DNA of 64,000 bases from Meridianimarinicoccus marinus (GTDB lineage Bacteria > Pseudomonadota > Alphaproteobacteria > Rhodobacterales > Rhodobacteraceae). The stretch's first letter is position 1, and every line of letters starts with the position of its first letter. Location of the stretch: NCBI RefSeq assembly GCF_040689105.1, contig NZ_JBFBVU010000010.1:86680-150679 (forward strand), read 5' to 3'. The position numbers were made by a program, and so were the translations under genes. The notes beneath the pieces were generated by a model. The model saw only the letters and a list, made by a program, of their open reading frames with translations, made no database searches and was not told the origin of the DNA. Below are positions 27,570-35,366 of this stretch, piece by piece.

Positions 27570-29206
27570 TCCGTGCCATCGGCGCGAACTGTCACCAGGA
27601 CCAGCGGCCCCTTCCGCGATTTCTGGGCGATATGCGCGACCGGCCCGTCTGCGGTGCCATAGCCCAGCCCCGATTTGTTCAGGGTAAGAACGCCGCCGCC
27701 GCCATGGTCGCGGCGCAGGATCCAGCCCCCCGACTCTGCCGCCTCGAAGCTGTCGGTCCAGGCGGCGGTCGGCCAGATCAGCGGATCGGCATAGGGATCG
27801 CCCGGATCCGCGCGGTAGTTCATGGATTGCGGGACCGGATCTCCGGTCTGGGCATAGACGCGATTCTGGAACAGCGGCAGGCTGACCGAAAAGAACGACG
27901 GTGCCGAAAGATGCACGCCATTGTTGGCAATCACGGCCACCTCGATACGAGAGGGACGCGGCGTGGTGGGTGGCACCACCGTTACCGGGTCGTGCCAGTC
28001 CATTTCGATGGTCACACGGCCGCCGCGCGCATCTTCGGGCGTGATTCGCACCTTGGCGGGATCGCCCTTCACCACCACCCAGTGAAATGTCAGATCACGT
28101 CCTGACGGGTCTTCGGTGCCGGTCACGTCCAGCGTGATGCCACGCCGACTGGACAGGCCGCGCCACGCCCGCCCGATGGCCGTGGATGTCGTGAACAGAA
28201 CCTCGCCCAGATTGCCGGCCAGGAAATCGCGGCCCGGCACCCCTGAAAAATCCCGCACCACGCTGAGCATCACCACCGGCGGAAGCGCGTCCGGCGCGAT
28301 GGAATTGGCCAGCGCCACCATCACCGAGGGCCGCAGCAGATTGCCCGCAAACGCCGTGGGATGCGCGCGAGGGGTCAGATAGTCGGTGTCGGACTGCACG
28401 CCGGACAGGCTGCGCCGCAGGATCATCTGGGCGGTCGGTGCCAGCAAGCCCAGAGCCTCGGCCCGGGCGCGGGTTTCCGGTTGCAGGGCGGCCAAGGCCT
28501 CGGCCACCGCTTCCATGACCGGGCGGTCGGTGCGCGACGACCCTTGCGACAGCGCGAAATGCGGGGTCATGGCGAACAGCCGGTCGCCCTTGTCGACATC
28601 GTGGTCGCGATGCTCGGGGTACACGTAGAAATGGTTGGACAGGTACAGCGTGTTGGCGCGGCTGGCATCGGCCTGGCTGCCGGTGGCCATGCGCCCGATC
28701 GACCGCTCCAACGGCCCCTTGGTAAAAGCCGTCGAGGAATTGCCGATCACCGGAAGCGAGAATTTCATCCGCCCCGCCAGCCCGTGATCCAGCATCTGGG
28801 TCAGGAACGGCGGGTCGTAGACGACGCGCGCCATCTGCGGAAAGGCATCGGGCAACAGGGCGGAATGCCCCCGGTCGCGGTTGTCATACAGGACGCCGGC
28901 CAGACCCGCCGCCCTGCCCTGCGCATAAAGCCGCCGCAGCTGACCCGCCACCGGATCGCTGCGCGACGGATCGACGATGGGCAGGGCGGCCATTTCGGGA
29001 TCGGGTAGCAACTCGACCAGCCACTGATCGCGCAGCGCCTGCCGCCGCGTGTTGGCCGAGGTCACGGGGGCAATGCGGTCAGCCACGGGGGCCGCGACCT
29101 GTGCCAGCCCGGCACCGGAGCCGCCCGCAAGCCAGACCAGGGCGACCGCGCAACGCACGGTGGCTTTACAGAAGGTTAAACCGAACTTCCGACAGTTGTT
29201 GCGCAT
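27563..29206 (-). CDS. Exported protein of unknown function
   Basis: A 547-residue protein I do not recognise. It starts MRNNCRKFGLTFCKATVRCA, giving a signal peptide that ends near GLAQ (about residue 36). The middle is rich in Arg/Ala/Leu with motifs such as VLYDNRDRGHSALLP and LYLSNHFYVYPEHRDHD. The last third contains a beta-sandwich-like segment (GTEDPSGRDLTFHWVVVKGD) that resembles PKD/Ig-like folds. It is encoded against the autokinase gene with a 7-base overlap and diverges from the spike-base gene. A role in surface-polymer biology is only a guess from position. Confidence 0.65.
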   Translation of the reverse strand: MRNNCRKFGLTFCKATVRCAVALVWLAGGSGAGLAQVAAPVADRIAPVTSANTRRQALRDQWLVELLPDPEMAALPIVDPSRSDPVAGQLRRLYAQGRAAGLAGVLYDNRDRGHSALLPDAFPQMARVVYDPPFLTQMLDHGLAGRMKFSLPVIGNSSTAFTKGPLERSIGRMATGSQADASRANTLYLSNHFYVYPEHRDHDVDKGDRLFAMTPHFALSQGSSRTDRPVMEAVAEALAALQPETRARAEALGLLAPTAQMILRRSLSGVQSDTDYLTPRAHPTAFAGNLLRPSVMVALANSIAPDALPPVVMLSVVRDFSGVPGRDFLAGNLGEVLFTTSTAIGRAWRGLSSRRGITLDVTGTEDPSGRDLTFHWVVVKGDPAKVRITPEDARGGRVTIEMDWHDPVTVVPPTTPRPSRIEVAVIANNGVHLSAPSFFSVSLPLFQNRVYAQTGDPVPQSMNYRADPGDPYADPLIWPTAAWTDSFEAAESGGWILRRDHGGGGVLTLNKSGLGYGTADGPVAHIAQKSRKGPLVLVTVRADGTDQ

Positions 29207-29321
29207 ACAGACGTCATCCGCTTGTGGCCTCATCCTTCTGGCACAGTCTGCGCCCGAAGCCACCTGCGGTTCAACAACTTGCACGCTGACCCCGGCCCAA
29301 GTGGCCTGAACGGAGAACCCT

Positions 29322-29585
29322 ATGGCTGATCTTTTCGCTGACACCGCCCCAGGCCTGACCTCGCCCGCCATCGACGGCATCATGGTGGCCCCGCATGATT
29401 CCAACCCGCTGGGCCATGTCTCGCGCGCAGTCTACGTGGGCGTCGGCGGCGATATCCGGGCCGAACTGGTATCGGGCGCGCAGCTGACCTTTTCCGCCGT
29501 GCCCGCAGGCTCGATGCTGCCCATGCGCGCCACCAAGATCCTGTCGTCGGGCACCACCGCAAGCAGCATCGTCGCCTTGTGGTAA
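29322..29585 (+). CDS. Spike base protein, RCAP_rcc01079 (GhsA) family
   Basis: An 87-residue protein matching, by overall pattern, the small spike-base protein of Rhodobacter gene transfer agents: N-terminal DLFADTAPGLTSPA, central RAVYVGVGGDIRAEL, and the C-terminal run VPAGSMLPMRATKIL ... IVALW. In the R. capsulatus particle this protein anchors head spikes with a partner encoded next door. Here no partner and no other phage or GTA gene is adjacent. A GGAGA site lies 8 bases before the ATG. The family call is from memory of the pattern. Confidence 0.7.
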   Translation: MADLFADTAPGLTSPAIDGIMVAPHDSNPLGHVSRAVYVGVGGDIRAELVSGAQLTFSAVPAGSMLPMRATKILSSGTTASSIVALW

Positions 29586-29630
29586 GGCAACCGGCCTACA
29601 TGGTGCGCAGACTGTGCGCACAAGGACACG

Positions 29631-29653
29631 GGCCCCGGCAATCTGCCGGGGCC
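29631..29653 (+). terminator. GC-rich hairpin after the spike-base gene
   Basis: A perfect 10-bp stem (GGCCCCGGCA / TGCCGGGGCC, loop ATC) lies 45 bases past the spike-base stop and 60 bases before the S49 peptidase start. No T-run follows, so it is a weak or factor-assisted terminator, or an mRNA-stabilising hairpin. Confidence 0.55.
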
Positions 29654-29713
29654 TTCGCGTATTGAGGGGGCCGACAACTTGTTGTTCGGTGGGGCGCACT
29701 CTATGTGCTGACC

Positions 29714-30517
29714 ATGAAGAAATTTGTGCCCTTCCTGAACCGCCCCCCCCGCGTGGCCGTGGTCCGGCTGTCCGGCGTCATCAACGGCGCCGGGTCCGGC
29801 ACCTCTGGTCTGAGCGACGAATCCCTCGCGCCGCTGCTGGAACGCGCCTTTGCCAAGCACAAGCCGGTGGCGGTGGCCCTGTCGATCAATTCGCCCGGCG
29901 GCAGCCCGGTCCAATCTTCGCTGATCGGCGCGCGCATCCGGCGGCTGGCCGAGGAAAAGGACATTCCCGTCTATGCCTTTGTCGAGGATGTCGCGGCGTC
30001 GGGCGGCTACTGGCTGGCCTCTGCAGCGGATGAGATCTGGGTCGATCCCAGTTCGGTGATCGGCTCCATCGGCGTGATCTCGTCGTCCTTCGGCGCGCAT
30101 GAGTTCATCGCCCGCCACGGGGTCGAACGGCGGGTTCATACCGCGGGCACGTCGAAAAGCATGCTGGACCCCTTCCGCCCCGAGAAGGAAGAGGATGTGG
30201 CCCGTCTGAAGGTCATCCTTGAAGACATTCACACGGTCTTTATCGATCATGTGAAGGCGCGGCGCGGCGCGAAGCTGGATCTGTCGCAGGATCTGTTCAA
30301 CGGCAACATCTGGCTGGGCCACCGTGCCGTCGAGGCCGGTCTGGCCGACGGCATCGGTCATCTGGTTCCGAAGATGAAGGAACGCTTCGGGCCCAAGGTG
30401 AAATTCCAGAAGTACGGACCGAAGAAGGGCCTGCTGCGCCGATTCGGGATGCAGGCCGCCGAAGGTGCCCTGCTCGGCATTGAGGAGCGCGCGCAGTTTG
30501 CCCGTTTCGGGCTCTGA
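29714..30517 (+). CDS. S49-family signal peptide peptidase (SohB/SppA-like)
   Basis: A 267-residue serine protease of the ClpP-like fold. SINSPGGSP marks the oxyanion region, S96 in ASGGYW is the nucleophile, and K148 in GTSKSML is the general base. There is no strong N-terminal membrane helix, so it may be peripheral or cytoplasmic. ATG 29714 was chosen; a GTG at 29705 would add three residues. Its stop overlaps the next start (TGATG), forming a coupled unit with a zinc-ribbon peptide and an antiporter. Confidence 0.88.
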   Translation: MKKFVPFLNRPPRVAVVRLSGVINGAGSGTSGLSDESLAPLLERAFAKHKPVAVALSINSPGGSPVQSSLIGARIRRLAEEKDIPVYAFVEDVAASGGYWLASAADEIWVDPSSVIGSIGVISSSFGAHEFIARHGVERRVHTAGTSKSMLDPFRPEKEEDVARLKVILEDIHTVFIDHVKARRGAKLDLSQDLFNGNIWLGHRAVEAGLADGIGHLVPKMKERFGPKVKFQKYGPKKGLLRRFGMQAAEGALLGIEERAQFARFGL

Positions 30518-30687
30518 TGCTGGTCAAGATCGTCACATTCTTCCTGATCGGCATGGCGGTTCTGGCCATGTTCGGACGCCTGCGCCTGCCCGGCCAAGGC
30601 AAGCTTGAGGCGCGCAAGTGTCGCGACTGCGGCACCTACCGGATCGGCAAGGGACCGTGCCGCTGCAAGGACAAGAAATCTTCATGA
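30517..30687 (+). CDS. Small membrane protein with a four-cysteine zinc-ribbon tail
   Basis: A 56-residue protein easily missed because of its length. It has an N-terminal membrane helix (MLVKIVTFFLIGMAVLAMFG), then a basic C-terminal part with CRDCGTYRIGKGPCRC, a likely zinc knuckle. Both ends overlap neighbours: its ATG shares bases with the S49 stop (TGATG), and its TGA shares bases with the antiporter ATG (ATGA). Such tight packing supports a real, translated gene. Function unknown. Confidence 0.8.
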   Translation: MLVKIVTFFLIGMAVLAMFGRLRLPGQGKLEARKCRDCGTYRIGKGPCRCKDKKSS

Positions 30688-31637
30688 TGGATTGGGTATA
30701 TGTCGCGCTTGGCCTGGTGATCCTGCTGCTGGCCGGCGACGCGTTGGTGAAGGGCGCGGTCAACCTGAGCCTGCGGCTGGGTGTTCCCGCTCTGATCGTC
30801 AGCCTCACCATCGTCGCCTTCGGCACCTCGGCGCCCGAGCTTCTGATCTCGATCAACGCGGTTCTGGATGACGCACCGGGAATCGCGCTTGGCAATGTGG
30901 TCGGCTCGAACACCGCCAACATCCTGCTGGTGCTGGGGATACCCGCGATGATGAAGGGACTGGCCACATCGGGCTGCGATACGCGGCACAGCTATCTGCT
31001 GATGATCCTGGCCTCGATCGCGTTCATTGGGCTGTGTTTCACCGGACCGCTGACATGGATGCACGGGCTGCTGCTGCTGGCCGGGCTGACCTTCATGCTG
31101 GTCGATCAGGGACGCCGCGCCCACAATCACCGCAATGCCGCAGCCCTTGTCACCGAGGATCCCGAGGAACTGGAAGGCGCCGATCCCAGCCTGCCGGGCT
31201 GGCGCATCGCGCTGCTGCTGGTGCTGGGCCTGATCGGCCTGCCCCTGGGCGCCGATCTGCTGGTGGACGGCGGCATCAACATCGCCCGCCGGTTCGGCAT
31301 CAGTGAAACCGTGATCGGCCTGACCCTGATCGCCATCGGTACCTCGCTGCCGGAACTGGCCACCACCGTCATGGCCGCGATGCGCAACAAGGCGGAAGTG
31401 GCGCTTGGCAATGTCATCGGGTCGAACATCTTCAACCTGCTGGGCATCATCGGCGTGGCCAGCCTGTTCGGCACCATCCCGGTGGATCCCGAGTTCCTGC
31501 ACCTGGACCTGTGGGTGATGCTGGCCGCCTCTGTCCTGATCGCCCCGTTCGTGTTTCTGAAGTGGAACCTGACACGTGGGTGGGGTGTGCTCTTGACCTT
31601 GATATATCTGGTCTACCTGAGCATTCTGCTCGCCTGA
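30684..31637 (+). CDS. Calcium/sodium antiporter (CaCA family, YrbG-like)
   Basis: A 317-residue transporter with about ten membrane helices arranged as two inverted repeats. Each repeat carries the alpha motif: GTSAPELLISINA in the first half and GTSLPELATTVMA in the second, each followed by ALGNVVGSN / ALGNVIGSN. These bind the exchanged cations. The start ATG 30684 overlaps the zinc-ribbon stop; ATG 30687 is an alternative one codon later. Third gene of the S49 operon; the SDR gene follows 16 bases later. Confidence 0.92.
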   Translation: MMDWVYVALGLVILLLAGDALVKGAVNLSLRLGVPALIVSLTIVAFGTSAPELLISINAVLDDAPGIALGNVVGSNTANILLVLGIPAMMKGLATSGCDTRHSYLLMILASIAFIGLCFTGPLTWMHGLLLLAGLTFMLVDQGRRAHNHRNAAALVTEDPEELEGADPSLPGWRIALLLVLGLIGLPLGADLLVDGGINIARRFGISETVIGLTLIAIGTSLPELATTVMAAMRNKAEVALGNVIGSNIFNLLGIIGVASLFGTIPVDPEFLHLDLWVMLAASVLIAPFVFLKWNLTRGWGVLLTLIYLVYLSILLA

Positions 31638-31653
31638 CACCAAGGAGATCGCC

Positions 31654-32436
31654 ATGGCCGAAGCTGCACTTGTCACCGGAGCGGGCAAGCGCCTTGGCCG
31701 CGCCATGGCCCTGGCGCTTGCCGACGCCGGACACGACGTGGCCGTCCACTATGGCACCTCGCGCGGACCGGCCGAAGACGTGGTGGCCGAGATCGAGGCC
31801 AAGGGCCGCAAGGCCGTCGCCCTTGGCGCGGACCTGCTGGACGAGGCCCAGACCGTGCCACTGGTCGGGCGCGCCTCTGCGGCCCTTGGCACGCCGCTGA
31901 CGGTGCTTGTGAACAACGCCTCGATCTTCGAACACGACGATCTGGACACCGCGACCCGCGACAGTTGGGACCGGCATCTGGAAAGCAACCTGCGCGCGCC
32001 TTATGTCCTGACCCAGGCCTTCGCCCGCCAGGTGCCGCCGCCCGATCCCGATGCGCAGGGCGAACCGGTCGCGCGCGGGCTTGTGGTCAACATGCTGGAT
32101 CAGCGGGTGCACAAGCTGACGCCCGAATTCAGCACCTATACCATCGCCAAGATGGGCCTGTGGGCCTTCACGCGCACCGCCGCCATGGGGTTGGCGCCGA
32201 AGGTGCGGGTGAACGGCATCGGTCCCGGCCCGACCCTGCGCGGCGGCCGCCAATCTGCAGAGGATTTCGCCCAGCAACGCGCCGTGACTCTGCTGCAACG
32301 CGGGGCCAATTCCGAAGATATCACCGGTGCGTTGATGTATTTCCTGACCGCCAGGGCGGTGACGGGACAGATCCTTTGTGTCGACGGAGGTCAGCATCTG
32401 GCATGGAGAACGCCGGACGTCGACGGGGTTGAATGA
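31654..32436 (+). CDS. SDR-family oxidoreductase, pteridine-reductase-like
   Basis: A 260-residue short-chain dehydrogenase. The cofactor motif TGAGKRLG (residues 8-15) has the arginine typical of NADPH-using pteridine reductases (FolM/PTR1 type) in place of the common TGxxxGxG. NNAS and YTIAK (Y162, K166) complete the catalytic set. Likely reduces a dihydropteridine or related substrate; the exact one cannot be read off. Upstream of uvrC, as in other Rhodobacterales. Confidence 0.82.
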   Translation: MAEAALVTGAGKRLGRAMALALADAGHDVAVHYGTSRGPAEDVVAEIEAKGRKAVALGADLLDEAQTVPLVGRASAALGTPLTVLVNNASIFEHDDLDTATRDSWDRHLESNLRAPYVLTQAFARQVPPPDPDAQGEPVARGLVVNMLDQRVHKLTPEFSTYTIAKMGLWAFTRTAAMGLAPKVRVNGIGPGPTLRGGRQSAEDFAQQRAVTLLQRGANSEDITGALMYFLTARAVTGQILCVDGGQHLAWRTPDVDGVE

Positions 32437-32726
32437 CCATTCTCAAATGCAAGTTTTGCACTGCGCACAGGCCGTCACATTCCTGTCACGAAAACGTTAG
32501 GCTTCTCATGCACTTATCCTGCGCGGAAAAAACTATGCAGCAAAATCAGTGCCTTGAAAAACAGCACATTTTTTAGGCAAACCAAGGAAGTCCTATCCTG
32601 ACAAGGGAAAAACCGGATACCCCAAAACTTGCCAACAGAGTTATCCACAGAAACCGTGGACATGTTCGCCCTTGTGATCAACCGCAAATGGTTGCAGCGA
32701 CACAAGGGAATCGCGTTGATGGACCC
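32437..32726 (+). promoter_or_regulatory. AT-rich region upstream of uvrC
   Basis: About 290 bases without a convincing gene, clearly richer in A and T than the surroundings (for example around 32520-32580). It contains one exact DnaA-box sequence (32641-32649). It must contain the uvrC promoter. No LexA-type GTTC-N7-GTTC operator was found by eye. Confidence 0.5.
32641..32649 (+). promoter_or_regulatory. Perfect DnaA-box sequence TTATCCACA
   Basis: An exact match to the strict DnaA box consensus, in the AT-rich stretch before uvrC. Only weak further matches lie nearby (TTATCC at 32514), so this is not an obvious origin. It could be a DnaA regulatory site or chance. Confidence 0.4.
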
Positions 32727-34592
32727 ATGCCCGACACACTGCCCCCTACCCCCGCGAAGACCGGCCATGATTGCATTCAGGGATACCTGAAATCGCTGGA
32801 CAGTTCGCCCGGCGTCTACCGAATGCTGGATGCGGAAAGCCGGGTGCTTTACGTCGGCAAGGCTCACAACCTGAAGGCGAGGGTGTCGAATTATGCGCGC
32901 CCGTCCGGCCACAGCCGCCGGATCGCGCGGATGATCTCGGAAACCGCGTCGATGATGTTCCTGACCACGCGCACCGAGACCGAGGCGCTGTTGCTGGAAC
33001 AGAACCTGATCAAGCAGCTCAAGCCGCGCTACAACGTCCTGCTGCGCGACGACAAGAGCTTTCCGAACATCCTTGTGACCAAGGACCACCGCTTCCCGCA
33101 GATCCGCAAGCATCGCGGCCGCAAGTCGGTCAAGGGCAGCTACTATGGCCCCTTCGCCAGCGCCGGGGCGGTGAACCGGACGCTGAACCAGTTGCAGAAG
33201 GTGTTCCTGCTGCGCAACTGCTCGGACGCGATGTATTCCAGCCGGACCCGGCCCTGCCTGTTGTACCAGATCAAGCGCTGTGCGGCGCCCTGCACCGGCG
33301 AGATCAGCGAACAGGACTATGCCGGGCTGGTGGCGGATGCCGAACGCTTCCTGTCGGGACGCTCGACCAAGGTGCAGGAAACGCTGGCCGCTCAGATGGC
33401 CGAGGCCGCCGAGGCAATGGAATTCGAACGCGCCGCCATCCTGCGCGACCGCATCAAGGCGCTGACACAGGTGCAGACCGCGCAAGGCATCAACCCGCGC
33501 GGCGTGCCCGAGGCCGATGTGGTCGCCCTGCATATGGAGGGCGGGCAGGCCTGCGTGCAGGTGTTCTTCATCCGCGCCAACCAGAACTGGGGCAACAAGG
33601 ATTTCTATCCGCGCGTGGCCGAGGCCGAGGCGTCCGAGGTGCTGCAGGCGTTTCTGGGCCAGTTCTATGATGGCAAGCAGCCGCCCCGCCGCCTGATCCT
33701 GTCCCACCCCATCGACGATCCCGACCTGATGGCCGAGGCGCTGAGCCAGAAGGCCGGGCGAAAGGTGGCCATCGACGTGCCCAAACGTGGCGAGAAGGCC
33801 GAACTGGTGGCCGGGGCCGCCCGCAACGCCCGCGAGAGCCTGGCCCGCAAGATGGCTGAGACCGCGACGCAGGGCAGACTGCTGCGCGGTCTGGCCGAGG
33901 CGTTCGGCCTCGACAGCCCGCCGCAGCGGGTCGAGGTCTATGACAACTCGCACATCCAGGGCACCAATGCGGTCGGCGGCATGATTGTCGCCGGTCCCGA
34001 CGGGTTTGAGAAAAGCGCCTATCGCAAGTTCAACATCAAGGGCGAGGATCTGACGCCGGGCGACGATTTTGGGATGATGACCGAGGTTCTGACCCGGCGG
34101 CTGTCGCGGCTCATCAAGGAAGATCCCGACCGGCAAAGCGGCAGCTGGCCCGACCTGCTGCTGATCGACGGCGGACCGGGACAGGTCAGCGCCGTGCAGA
34201 AGGTGCTCGAGGAACTGGGTGTGCCCGACATCGCCATGGTCGGCGTGGCCAAGGGCATCGACCGCGACGCCGGCAAGGAAGAGTTCCACCGCCCCGGCCA
34301 GCGCCCCTTCGCGCTGCGCCACAATGATCCGGTGCTGTATTTCATCCAGCGCCTGCGCGACGAGGCGCACCGCTTCGCCATCGGCACGCATCGCGCCAAG
34401 CGCGCCAAGTCGATGAGCGCAAATCCGCTGGACGATGTGCCCGGTGTCGGCGGTGCCCGCAAGCGCGCGCTACTGGCGCACTTCGGGTCGGCAAAAGCGG
34501 TGACACGCGCAAATCTTTCCGATCTGAAGGCCGTTGACGGGATTTCCGACGCATTGGCGGAAACCATCTATGATTTCTTCCACGCCGGATAG
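32727..34592 (+). CDS. uvrC: Excinuclease ABC subunit C
   Basis: A 621-residue nuclease of nucleotide excision repair that makes both incisions around a lesion. In order: the GIY-YIG domain (SPGVYRMLDAESRVLYVGKA), a cysteine-rich hinge (CLLYQIKRCAAPCTG), the UVR motif (EAMEFERAAILRDRIKAL), the RNase-H-like domain (VYDNSHIQGTNAVGGM, LLLIDGGPGQ) and C-terminal helix-hairpin-helix repeats (VPGVGGARKRALLAHFGS). The start ATG 32727 (MPDTLPP) fits related proteins better than ATG 32688, which would add 13 residues. Confidence 0.95.
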   Translation: MPDTLPPTPAKTGHDCIQGYLKSLDSSPGVYRMLDAESRVLYVGKAHNLKARVSNYARPSGHSRRIARMISETASMMFLTTRTETEALLLEQNLIKQLKPRYNVLLRDDKSFPNILVTKDHRFPQIRKHRGRKSVKGSYYGPFASAGAVNRTLNQLQKVFLLRNCSDAMYSSRTRPCLLYQIKRCAAPCTGEISEQDYAGLVADAERFLSGRSTKVQETLAAQMAEAAEAMEFERAAILRDRIKALTQVQTAQGINPRGVPEADVVALHMEGGQACVQVFFIRANQNWGNKDFYPRVAEAEASEVLQAFLGQFYDGKQPPRRLILSHPIDDPDLMAEALSQKAGRKVAIDVPKRGEKAELVAGAARNARESLARKMAETATQGRLLRGLAEAFGLDSPPQRVEVYDNSHIQGTNAVGGMIVAGPDGFEKSAYRKFNIKGEDLTPGDDFGMMTEVLTRRLSRLIKEDPDRQSGSWPDLLLIDGGPGQVSAVQKVLEELGVPDIAMVGVAKGIDRDAGKEEFHRPGQRPFALRHNDPVLYFIQRLRDEAHRFAIGTHRAKRAKSMSANPLDDVPGVGGARKRALLAHFGSAKAVTRANLSDLKAVDGISDALAETIYDFFHAG

Positions 34593-34755
34593 GTGCCGGA
34601 GTCGCGCGAAGGACGTCTCTCAACCTGTTGCACGCAAATAACGATTGCCACGCGAATTGATCCTGCGGCAACAAAAGCCTTTCGCGCGTGCCGCCCCTGT
34701 GGCTTGCTGCACCCAAACGGCCCCCAAGGCACAACTTTCTGAGAGGCAGCGAGCC

Positions 34756-35352
34756 ATGAGATTTCTGATCGGGATCATTGCATTCGTGATGATGGCGACC
34801 GCAAGCGCGGCGCAGAACTACACATTGCAGGTGGGGGACCGGGTGAACGTCGAGGTTCTGGAGGATGCCAGCCTGAACCGCACCGCGATGGTTCTTCCTG
34901 ACGGCAACATCACCTTTCCCTTCGCCGGCACCATCAAGGCCTCGGGCCGCACGGTGACCCAGGTTCAAAGCAGCCTCGCCACCGCCCTGGCCCCCAATTT
35001 CGCCACCAAGCCGACCGTTTTCGTCTCGATTGCCCAGTTGAATTCGCCGCCTGTGGCCGGGTCGTCGGGGTCGTCCATCAAGATCTACGTTCTGGGCGAG
35101 GTGAACCAGCCCGGCGAGAAGATCATCGACAGCGACCTGAATTTCCTGCAGGCGCTGGCCGTGACCGGCGGTTTCACCAACTTCGCCGCGACCAAACGGG
35201 TGCAGCTGCGCCGCACCGATCCGAAAACCGGTCAGGAACTGGTCTATACCTTCAACCTGAAGGCAGCGGGCAAGGGCGCCGCGATCTCCGGCAACGCCCG
35301 CCTGCGCGACGGCGACGTCATTCTGGTGCCCGAACGCCGCCTGTTCGAGTGA
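34756..35352 (+). CDS. Polysaccharide export protein (Wza-like, short form)
   Basis: A 198-residue exported protein with a signal peptide (MRFLIGIIAFVMMATASA). The Poly_export domain is clear: YTLQVGDRVNVEVLEDAS and DGNITFPFAGTIKASGRTV. An SLBB-like part follows (IYVLGEVNQPGEKIIDSDLN, FLQALAVTGGFTNFA). It forms the periplasmic/outer-membrane part of the export channel. It is first in the Wza - beta-barrel - exosortase block. Confidence 0.88.
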   Translation: MRFLIGIIAFVMMATASAAQNYTLQVGDRVNVEVLEDASLNRTAMVLPDGNITFPFAGTIKASGRTVTQVQSSLATALAPNFATKPTVFVSIAQLNSPPVAGSSGSSIKIYVLGEVNQPGEKIIDSDLNFLQALAVTGGFTNFAATKRVQLRRTDPKTGQELVYTFNLKAAGKGAAISGNARLRDGDVILVPERRLFE

Positions 35353-35366
35353 GAGGAAGACCGTCC

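Noticed and set aside
32437..32726. Replication origin
   Set aside because: Only one perfect DnaA box is present, without a cluster, and typical origin neighbours are missing.
32514..34391. A 625-codon minus-strand frame over uvrC
   Set aside because: It is a shadow of uvrC; all UvrC domains are clear on the plus strand.
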